Virus record (IMG/VR): IMGVR_UViG_3300032242_003031
Span: 1 to 37,451 of that record
Length of the DNA stretch: 37,451 nt
Direction: 5' to 3' (one strand)
DNA from: a virus
The position numbers were made by a program, and so were the translations under genes. Positions 20,250 to 25,773 of this stretch are shown here, piece by piece. Position 1 is the stretch's first letter; each line of letters starts with the position of its first letter. A model generated the notes under the pieces. That model made no database searches and was not told where the DNA came from. It saw only the letters and a list, made by a program, of their open reading frames with translations.

Positions 20250-20765
20250 ATGAGTAAATCACGACCATTCCCACGTCCCAGGGAAAGCTTTGTTTTTGCG
20301 ATGTCAGATTACACGCAAATGAATGTCAGCATTTGGCTGATGAGCCCTGACCGCAAAAAATTAGCCAAGCCGAACCCCCTTGAACTGACGTTTGAGCCAG
20401 TGGATGAATCTGGTTTACAGGAGCCCACGTTCAGAATTGACCGCGAATATGCTCAGCAACTGATGGACGCGCTGTATGCCTCAGGCATGCGTCCATCGCC
20501 TTATCGGGAACCGTTTGACCGGTTGGAGCGAGTTCAAGCCGAACTTGCCGAAATGCGATCCCTGCTGTTTCAGATAAAAATATCGTCGATGCTGGAGCAA
20601 TGCCAGCTAAAACAATCTAACGCATTGGAAGATCAACTTGATGCGGCCATTAAAAATCATGGCGTTGAGTCCGACGAGGCAGAGGCCATCCGGTGCCGCA
20701 TGGACAGCGTGTGGAAACTATTGACGAAAGAGCAACAAAACAAGGTGAAAGGGGTGCAGTCATGA
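20250..20765 (+). CDS. Early protein of unknown function
   Basis: The 171-residue product starts at ATG 20250 with AAGGAG upstream. The first half is beta-rich (NVSIWLMSPDRKKLAKPNPLELTFEPVD) with PTFRIDREYAQQLMDALYASGMRP. The second half is coiled coil (RLERVQAELAEMRSLLFQIKISSMLEQCQLKQSNALEDQLDAAI). The segment FRIDREYAQQLMDALYASGMRPS is reminiscent of a recurring small early phage protein, but I cannot name the family. It is the first gene of a lower-GC block of small coupled genes. Confidence 0.55.
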   Translation: MSKSRPFPRPRESFVFAMSDYTQMNVSIWLMSPDRKKLAKPNPLELTFEPVDESGLQEPTFRIDREYAQQLMDALYASGMRPSPYREPFDRLERVQAELAEMRSLLFQIKISSMLEQCQLKQSNALEDQLDAAIKNHGVESDEAEAIRCRMDSVWKLLTKEQQNKVKGVQS

Positions 20766-20941
20766 TCGGCTTAGAAGACATCGCAGGCATCAGCAGCCCC
20801 GAAGAGGGGCGGGCCGTGGCGTTGGCAATTTACAATCAATTGCTATATGAACGGGACATCTGCTCAATTTGCTTTGAAACTGCGGCGAAATGCGAATGCG
20901 AATGCGAAGAAGACGAGGACGACAATGACCCAGCCAATTGA
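20762..20941 (+). CDS. Small acidic protein with cysteine cluster
   Basis: The 59-residue product overlaps the previous stop (ATGA), with AAAGGGG upstream. It ends DICSICFETAAKCECECEEDEDDNDPAN: five cysteines in CxxC and CxCxC arrangement followed by an acidic tail, suggesting metal binding. The DNA at its end is a short GCGAATGCGAATGC repeat. Function is unknown. Confidence 0.5.
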   Translation: MIGLEDIAGISSPEEGRAVALAIYNQLLYERDICSICFETAAKCECECEEDEDDNDPAN

Positions 20942-21311
20942 AATCACGCCCGCCCTGCTGGCTGAGCTTAAGAGCAAGGCCAATGCGGCCTATGGCGAAA
21001 TCTGGTATGAAAACGTAGATTTTGGATGCGTTTCCGCCAGGGAGGACGATACACGCTCATATCACGTTTTGTCAGATGAGGACGCTCTTCCGGAACACAA
21101 AAGCCACATCGCCGCCGCCAACCCCGCCGTGGTGCTGGCGATGGTGGAGGAAATCGAGCGGTTGCGGGAGTTTGCCAAAAACATTGCGAAAGCGGCTTTT
21201 CAGCTAAACCTGTACCACGAGTGTTGCGATCCTGACGACTGCCGAACTTGTCACCAGTTGCAAGTGGCAAGAGAGTTGGTTGAAAACTATCAGAAAGGCG
21301 GTGCGGAATGA
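20925..21311 (+). CDS. Small early protein with C-terminal CC/CxxC cluster, unknown
   Basis: The 128-residue product starts at ATG 20925 inside the end of the previous gene. The N-terminal two thirds are mixed alpha/beta (ITPALLAELKSKANAAYGEIWYENVDFGCVSAREDD), followed by a helix, then LYHECCDPDDCRTCHQLQVARELV with four cysteines and a His that could bind zinc. The stop overlaps the next ATG. The function is unknown. Confidence 0.5.
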   Translation: MTQPIEITPALLAELKSKANAAYGEIWYENVDFGCVSAREDDTRSYHVLSDEDALPEHKSHIAAANPAVVLAMVEEIERLREFAKNIAKAAFQLNLYHECCDPDDCRTCHQLQVARELVENYQKGGAE

Positions 21312-21592
21312 AATCTTTTTACGTTGGCAACGCGCGAAACATTGTGCTAACGCCAAATGACAATGGCGATTTAGCCGCTGTGGTTGAAGTGATTCTAATC
21401 AACGAAAAAATCAAGTGGACAGCTACAAGCGAAGGGCTTTCTAGGGGCAGCGTTACAGATGAACATCGCTTTCATTCGTCGCCTGCCAGTTTGCGAGAAC
21501 TGGCAAGCCAACTTATTGAGATGGCTGACGACGCTGAAGAGCTTCAAGACAGGGTTTACAAGATGGTAGAAAAGAAAGGCGGTGCGAAATGA
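21308..21592 (+). CDS. Small early protein, unknown
   Basis: The 94-residue product overlaps both neighbours (ATGA junctions). It reads beta-beta-helix: NARNIVLTPNDNGDLAAVVEVILINEKIKWTATSEG, then SLRELASQLIEMADDAEELQDRVYKMVEKK. The end KKGGAK mirrors the QKGGAE end of the upstream gene because the same ribosome-site sequence (GAAAGGCGGTGCG) is reused at both junctions. GC content is lower than in the structural genes. There is no recognised domain. Confidence 0.5.
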   Translation: MKSFYVGNARNIVLTPNDNGDLAAVVEVILINEKIKWTATSEGLSRGSVTDEHRFHSSPASLRELASQLIEMADDAEELQDRVYKMVEKKGGAK

Positions 21593-22074
21593 CGGTGCAA
21601 GAGCAGATTGAGCAGTTGCGGGTCGATATTGCGGCGATTGAAGCTGCAAAAAAGTTGTTTGAGCGAAACGGGCTGACATGGTTTGTTCTCAAAGCAGAAT
21701 TGGACGGTTTAAGAAATAAACTTGCCGACCTTGAGGCGCAGGCGGCTGAAGATGACAAGTGGCGATATGCACGAGCCGGGATCGTTGAAATACAATCACG
21801 CCCGCACATTTTTGCATATTCCACGAATGTTTTGGCATATATTCAGCACTTGATTGACGAAAACAAGCGGCTTGAGGCCGAGCTTGCCAAGAGGCCGGTG
21901 GTGTATGTTTTGCGGCACAGACACACCGGACATCTCAAACTGTACCAGTCGGTTTCCGGCGGTTTCCCCGCATTGCTTACTGCTTCCGAAGTTGACGATC
22001 TCAAGGCAAGAGAGGGATTTGCAGCATTTAACGCCGATTATGAGATCGAGCCTTACACGGGGCAAAAATCATGA
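21589..22074 (+). CDS. Coiled-coil early protein, unknown
   Basis: The 161-residue protein starts with a coiled coil (EQIEQLRVDIAAIEAAKKLFERNG...LKAELDGLRNKLADLEAQAAEDD). A central segment (ARAGIVEIQSRPHIFAYSTNVLAYIQHLIDENKRLEAELAKR) follows, and then a C-terminal beta part (VVYVLRHRHTGHLKLYQSVSGG). It overlaps both neighbours by four bases. It may be an oligomeric accessory or host-modulating protein; nothing specific can be assigned. Confidence 0.5.
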   Translation: MTVQEQIEQLRVDIAAIEAAKKLFERNGLTWFVLKAELDGLRNKLADLEAQAAEDDKWRYARAGIVEIQSRPHIFAYSTNVLAYIQHLIDENKRLEAELAKRPVVYVLRHRHTGHLKLYQSVSGGFPALLTASEVDDLKAREGFAAFNADYEIEPYTGQKS

Positions 22075-22550
22075 AAATCCTCGGAATCGACCCAGGCCCG
22101 AATGAGTCGGGAATCTGTTTGATTGAAAGCGGTAAGCCGCTCAACGTAAAAATACTTCGGTGCGAAAAGCTCAAAAACGACCTTCTCCTGAACCTTCTTT
22201 ACGCGACTTGCTGCTCACACGGTGCGGTAAACGTGGCGATCGAAGGCATGGTTTACCAGGGGCGAGGTTTCGGGCAGGATTCGATTCAAACCTGCTATTT
22301 CATCGGACAAATGCAACTGCTTTTGACTGACAAGGGCATCCCCTGGTCGATCTATTCCCGCCGTGAATACGGCCAATGGTGCGTTGCCGGCGGCCAGCTC
22401 AACGACACCACCCTTCGCGCGGCCCTGGAATCCATCTACGGCAAGAGTGCCAAAAAGGCTGATCCGCTTTACGCTCTTCGCGGGGCCAGCGACAAACGGT
22501 CGGCGTTTGCCCTGGCCAAGTATCACGAGCACAAGCTGGCCAACCCATGA
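22071..22550 (+). CDS. ruvC: RuvC-like Holliday junction resolvase
   Basis: The 159-residue product shows the RNase H-like RuvC signatures: MKILGIDPGPNESGICLI (first catalytic Asp, residue 7), VNVAIEGMVYQG (catalytic Glu) and a late SDKRSAFALAKYHEHK with the terminal Asp. RuvC-type enzymes cut four-way junctions using magnesium. In a phage this serves recombination intermediates and debranching before packaging. Length matches the family (about 155-175). It lies in the early operon with exonuclease and RecT upstream. Confidence 0.82.
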   Translation: MKILGIDPGPNESGICLIESGKPLNVKILRCEKLKNDLLLNLLYATCCSHGAVNVAIEGMVYQGRGFGQDSIQTCYFIGQMQLLLTDKGIPWSIYSRREYGQWCVAGGQLNDTTLRAALESIYGKSAKKADPLYALRGASDKRSAFALAKYHEHKLANP

Positions 22551-22987
22551 TGAACGAGAAAGAAGCCATCGAGCGGCGCATTCAGGTCGTGCAGGCGTTC
22601 CGCAAAACGCACCCGAACCCGAGCGACACTCTCAGCGAAGACGAGCTCGACAGGCTCGCACCCGGCACGGCCAAGGTGTTGCTGCACGGCAAGATGGACA
22701 AGGAACGGTGCGCCTCGCTTCGCAGTGCCGACCCCAAGTGGTCGCGACGTGTTTTGATGCAAGAACGCTACAAGGCGATCAACAACGGCGTTTTGGGTGT
22801 TTGTCACGAGAAAGGCCGATTTAAAGCCACTTTTGAGGATCGTCGCATCGGCACGTTTGGTTCGGCGGTTGAAGCGGCCGAGGCTTACAATCGTGCTGCC
22901 CGCCGAAAATACGGCGACCAAGCCGTCCTCTGCGAAATCGAGGCCGCGAAAAAGCTCGACCGCAGATTCGCAAATTTATCACGTTGA
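22547..22987 (+). CDS. Stand-alone AP2-domain DNA-binding protein
   Basis: The 146-residue product overlaps the resolvase stop; ATG 22550 is an alternative start. Residues 82-125 (GVCHEKGRFKATFEDRRIGTFGSAVEAAEAYNRAARRKYGDQAVL) form an AP2/ERF fold: three strands with an AA..YN.AA helix. In phages AP2 is usually fused to an HNH nuclease, but no HNH motif (paired His/Asn/His with Cys) appears in the first 80 residues. It may be a homing-endonuclease remnant or a DNA-binding regulator. The N-terminal half is helical (DTLSEDELDRLAPGTAKVL). Confidence 0.75.
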   Translation: MMNEKEAIERRIQVVQAFRKTHPNPSDTLSEDELDRLAPGTAKVLLHGKMDKERCASLRSADPKWSRRVLMQERYKAINNGVLGVCHEKGRFKATFEDRRIGTFGSAVEAAEAYNRAARRKYGDQAVLCEIEAAKKLDRRFANLSR

Positions 22988-23038
22988 CAGGTTCGGTAAA
23001 GTAGTTCGCATGATTGGTTCACTGCACGGAGCGACACA

Positions 23039-23242
23039 ATGACCGCGACAAAGGATGCCCGCGACAAGCTGATCTTGCAACTCACCCAGGCTCTCGTCGA
23101 ATTTCTGGATGAGATGAAAAAAGATCCTGCCTGGTTTGAAATCGGCCACGGTGCCGCCCAGGCTGCCTACAAAGCCAATGAAGCCCGGCACGCGGGCCTG
23201 TCGCATTGCTATAAGAACGGCATGACACTCGAAAGGGTTTGA
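23039..23242 (+). CDS. Small helical protein, unknown
   Basis: The 67-residue product starts at ATG 23039 with GGAG nine bases upstream. It reads as helices (ARDKLILQLTQALVEFLDEMKKDPAWFEIGHGAAQAAYKANEARHAGL). A TTGACA at 22984-22989 lies upstream, but no matching -10 is clear, so a promoter here is uncertain. The following gene starts one base after the stop. Confidence 0.5.
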   Translation: MTATKDARDKLILQLTQALVEFLDEMKKDPAWFEIGHGAAQAAYKANEARHAGLSHCYKNGMTLERV

Positions 23243-23243
23243 A

Positions 23244-23663
23244 ATGTTTGAGTTGCAAACGGAGTGGGTGGAAGTGAATCCCGGCTGGTTTTGGCGCGTC
23301 TTTGCGCGGGCCAGAGAGTGGCGACAAATCTCCCAGCATGCGATGAAAATCGAGCGAGTCGGGCCGCACTTCGTGGCGCACTGCTGCGGCGAAACACACG
23401 CGGCACCTTCATTCCGACAAGCCCGGCTCTGGGCCGAAAAACGTCAGACGGAACTCACGGCGAAGCATTTCGGCCAGGCTCAGCTCATCATGAATTCTGT
23501 GATCGTCCACTGCTACGATTGCGGCACCGAAATGCCCCTGGGCGTGAAGTTTAATCCGGTCCGACACGGCGGCAAGCTGGTTTTGAAATGCCCGATGTGT
23601 CATCCGGCAGGCGAGTTTCTGGATATTGCGAGCGAGCGAGACATTCAAGGGGGCGAACAATGA
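23244..23663 (+). CDS. Small protein with C-terminal zinc ribbon
   Basis: The 139-residue product starts at ATG 23244. Residues 1-80 are mixed alpha/beta with HCCGETHAAPSF near residue 46. The last 50 contain VHCYDCGTEMPLG and LVLKCPMCHPAGE, a CxxC...CxxC zinc ribbon. Such ribbons bind nucleic acid or protein. Nothing links it to a known phage function. Its stop overlaps the next start. Confidence 0.55.
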   Translation: MFELQTEWVEVNPGWFWRVFARAREWRQISQHAMKIERVGPHFVAHCCGETHAAPSFRQARLWAEKRQTELTAKHFGQAQLIMNSVIVHCYDCGTEMPLGVKFNPVRHGGKLVLKCPMCHPAGEFLDIASERDIQGGEQ

Positions 23664-23923
23664 CAACCGAACAGACTGAAAAACTCATTCCGAACTGTGT
23701 CGGCCGGCTTGATCCGGTCATGGATGCGGTGCGTGCTGAGGACTGGCACAAGGTGGATGATCTTTGCGTCAAAGAGTGGGAGCGGCTCAACGAAAAGGCA
23801 AGCAAATATGCAAAGCTCTACACTGAATCGCGAGAAAAAGCCAATAGTGTTCGCAATTTCAAACAAGATGTGCTTTGCTCGCCTAATTTCCGTGCTGGCG
23901 TGCTCAAGGAGGCTGGCAAGTGA
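23660..23923 (+). CDS. Small early protein, unknown
   Basis: The 87-residue product starts at ATG 23660 (GGGGGCG upstream). It is charged and helical (DPVMDAVRAEDWHKVDDLCVKEWERLNEKASKYAKLYTESREKANSV), compatible with a small coiled-coil protein. The last codon overlaps the next GTG start. No domain is recognised. Confidence 0.5.
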   Translation: MTTEQTEKLIPNCVGRLDPVMDAVRAEDWHKVDDLCVKEWERLNEKASKYAKLYTESREKANSVRNFKQDVLCSPNFRAGVLKEAGK

Positions 23924-24147
23924 GCGAATATTCGCGGCATATCAGCCGGTTTGATGGTCAATGGATTGGACGATATGGTGACGACTGTGTCAGTTCTTCG
24001 TCGATTTTCGTGGTGGTCGGCTGGGTCAATCGGCATCGGGTGCGGAATAATGAAATTCCGCTCGATATCTGGCATGCCCAGCAACTGCATTGGCGGGTCA
24101 GACCCGCCGAAATCAGCGGGCGACATACTTACGCAACAGCAGTTTGA
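23920..24147 (+). CDS. Small early protein, unknown; competing frame nearby
   Basis: The 75-residue frame begins at GTG 23920, overlapping the previous stop (GTGA). It is Arg/Trp/His-rich (SRFDGQWIGRYGDDCVSSSSIFVVVGWVNRHRVRNNEIPLDIWHAQQL). A second frame, 23951-24163, also stays open and its stop overlaps the next ATG. The overlapping start favours this frame, but the choice is not certain. The function is unknown. Confidence 0.4.
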   Translation: MSEYSRHISRFDGQWIGRYGDDCVSSSSIFVVVGWVNRHRVRNNEIPLDIWHAQQLHWRVRPAEISGRHTYATAV

Positions 24148-24159
24148 CGAGGATAACTC

Positions 24160-24651
24160 ATGAATCACATGCATGCGACAGAGACAGCGGCGAAAATTGC
24201 GGCACTTGAAAGCGAGCTCAAGTCGGCCAGGCAAGAGCTCAGCTCGGCAAAACAGCATAACGCGAATCAAGCCGACTCCATTCGGGCCTTGCAAGAGCAG
24301 ATCGAGGAATTGAAAGAAGAAATCGGCGAGTGCCCCGAATACTACCGCACAAGCCCGATTCATCAGTTCATTGGCTATCAAAAAACGGTTTTGGTGCCGC
24401 TCTTGAAGTGGTTGCAGCTCAATGAAATCGCCATGCATTGCTGCTTGTCAGCGTCCGAACACTATTTCCGGATGGGGCGCAAGACAGACGACACGACGCA
24501 CGACTCCACAGCGGTGATATGGTGGCTGGATGAGGCGCAAAAAGAGTTCATGCCCATGTGGTCCGTGTGGGAAGAACTCATCGTGCCGATGCTGAAGCGC
24601 ATCAGGCCGGACGATGGGCCGATCACGCAGCCGCACGAGGACACCCGATGA
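24160..24651 (+). CDS. Early protein with N-terminal coiled coil, unknown
   Basis: The 163-residue product starts at ATG 24160 with GAGGA upstream. Residues 8-55 form a coiled coil (AKIAALESELKSARQELSSAKQHNANQADSIRALQEQIEELKEEIGE). The rest is Trp-rich and helical (VPLLKWLQLNEIAMHCCLSASEHYF; AVIWWLDEAQKEFMPMWSVWEELIVPML). The stop overlaps the next ATG. The Trp-rich part might contact a host protein; there is no motif to name. Confidence 0.5.
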   Translation: MNHMHATETAAKIAALESELKSARQELSSAKQHNANQADSIRALQEQIEELKEEIGECPEYYRTSPIHQFIGYQKTVLVPLLKWLQLNEIAMHCCLSASEHYFRMGRKTDDTTHDSTAVIWWLDEAQKEFMPMWSVWEELIVPMLKRIRPDDGPITQPHEDTR

Positions 24652-24938
24652 GCTGCACGCAAGACAACGACCACGACATGGACGCCGACGAGCCGCGAGA
24701 GGACGTTTTTTTGACATTCGCGACGACAGATGAAATCATCGCGGAATTGAAAAATCGCGGCAATAATGTGGTTTTGATCACGGACAGGGTCTTGTCCGAA
24801 GAGTGCGGCTCATCGGAATTCGTGACGGTTTGGCATGGTGGATTGTGTCAGGCCCTGGGCATGGTGGAGCGTGCCAAGACGATCATTCTGGACTGCATGG
24901 ATGCGGAGATGGAAGACGGCGAAGAGCTGCACGATTGA
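24648..24938 (+). CDS. Small acidic early protein, unknown
   Basis: The 96-residue product overlaps the previous stop (ATGA). It is acidic at both ends (DNDHDMDADEPRED; DCMDAEMEDGEELHD) around an alpha/beta middle (FLTFATTDEIIAELKNRGNNVVLITDRVL; VTVWHGGLCQALGMVERAKTIIL). Strong negative charge suggests DNA mimicry or binding to a basic host protein as possibilities. A short GGTT/TGTT-rich stretch follows before the sigma region 4 gene. Confidence 0.5.
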   Translation: MSCTQDNDHDMDADEPREDVFLTFATTDEIIAELKNRGNNVVLITDRVLSEECGSSEFVTVWHGGLCQALGMVERAKTIILDCMDAEMEDGEELHD

Positions 24939-24983
24939 CGAAGATGTTGGCCGGTTGGTTGGTTTGTTTGTTGCGGGGTACAT

Positions 24984-25265
24984 GTGGCAGGATACGCGGC
25001 GGGTGTTGGCTTTTATGATGGCGCGGATGCCGAAAGCGATGGCCTGGAGAGCCTGATCCTCAACGAGGACTTGGCCACCCTGCGCGCTGCCATGGCGCGA
25101 TTGAATACGACTCATTCGAAGGTTCTTGCGTGGAAGTTCGGGCTGGATGGCATGCCGCCCAGGTCGTTGGCTCACATCGCAATTCGCATGCGCTGGACGG
25201 TGCAGGAGACGGAACGCCAGATTGAAATTGCAATTGACGAGTTGAGGGGGTCGATCCGTGGCTGA
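24984..25265 (+). CDS. Sigma-70 region 4-like protein, one half of a split sigma factor
   Basis: The 93-residue product from GTG 24984 contains a nearly complete sigma region 4 at residues 30-90: LRAAMARLNTTHSKVLAWKFGLDG, then a helix-turn-helix PRSLAHIAIRMRWTVQETERQIEIAIDELR. This aligns with the REAKVL..RFG...TLEE.....TRERIRQIE..AL.KLR plan of sigma-70. Region 4 recognises the -35 element. The next gene overlaps it by eight bases and encodes region 2, so the pair may act together. Bacillus subtilis SigO-RsoA is a known two-protein sigma. The start is uncertain because no ribosome site is clear. Confidence 0.75.
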   Translation: MAGYAAGVGFYDGADAESDGLESLILNEDLATLRAAMARLNTTHSKVLAWKFGLDGMPPRSLAHIAIRMRWTVQETERQIEIAIDELRGSIRG

Positions 25266-25575
25266 AAAAGAGGTTCAGCGGCTCACAAACCGGCAGAAAC
25301 GCAAAGTAGAAAAATGGCTTGGCGACGCGCATAACATCGCCTTCGACAAAACCCGCACTGGCGAACTGACAGCCGACCAGATCATCGAACGAAAGCGAGT
25401 CGCGGAAGACGCCCTGATTGCTGCGGTGCTTGAATGGCAGGCCGACAAGGGGGCGACATTCCGGACATATCTTTGGCGAAAGATCCAGTGGGCCTTGATC
25501 GACGCACATCGCCGCAGCAAACAGCGCAGGAACCAGCAAATCACGTTTACAGACCTTGAATCGGAGGATGATTGA
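25258..25575 (+). CDS. Sigma-70 region 2-like protein, other half of a split sigma factor
   Basis: The 105-residue product starts at GTG 25258 inside the end of the region 4 gene. Residues 50-88 (EDALIAAVLEWQADKGATFRTYLWRKIQWALIDAHRRSK) follow the region 2 pattern GL..A...FDP.RG.KF.TYA...IR.A..D..R, including the TY aromatic site and the following helix that binds the -10 strand. Regions 1, 3 and 4 are absent. The N-terminal 45 residues are basic. With the upstream region 4 gene it could bind core RNA polymerase and direct it to late promoters; terminase follows 198 bases later. Confidence 0.75.
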   Translation: MAEKEVQRLTNRQKRKVEKWLGDAHNIAFDKTRTGELTADQIIERKRVAEDALIAAVLEWQADKGATFRTYLWRKIQWALIDAHRRSKQRRNQQITFTDLESEDD

Positions 25576-25577
25576 CA

Positions 25578-25739
25578 ATGAAACCGGAAGGCTTTCGGAC
25601 CAAGGAAGAACCCGTGAAACGGCGACACGAAGTCACCCAGATCGACACCGAACAAGTCAAAGAGCTTACGGAAAAGGAGTTGGCCGAGCTTGGGCGACTC
25701 TTTCTGGCGAAACTTCAAGGGAAGCAGTCCGCCCGATAA
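25578..25739 (+). CDS. Very small helical protein before terminase
   Basis: This 53-residue frame starts at ATG 25578, two bases after the previous stop, with GGAGG at 25562-25566. The product is charged and helical (EEPVKRRHEVTQIDTEQVKELTEKELAELGRLFLAKLQ), possibly a short coiled coil. It ends 34 bases before terminase. It is too short for a normal small terminase. It could be an accessory to packaging or to the sigma pair. Confidence 0.6.
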   Translation: MKPEGFRTKEEPVKRRHEVTQIDTEQVKELTEKELAELGRLFLAKLQGKQSAR

Positions 25740-25759
25740 TCGGCGGATATTCGGCGGAT
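25740..25759 (+). repeat. Direct repeat just upstream of terminase
   Basis: TCGGCGGAT occurs at 25740-25748 and 25751-25759, an 11-base period (one helical turn), in the gap before the terminase ATG. It could be a binding site for packaging proteins or a regulator. I did not find the pair elsewhere by eye. Confidence 0.45.
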
Positions 25760-25773
25760 GACAGATGTAAAAC

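Noticed and set aside
22984-23014. Promoter starting with TTGACA before 23039
   Set aside because: No -10 box at 16-18 bases. The best candidate needs a 19-base spacer and matches poorly.
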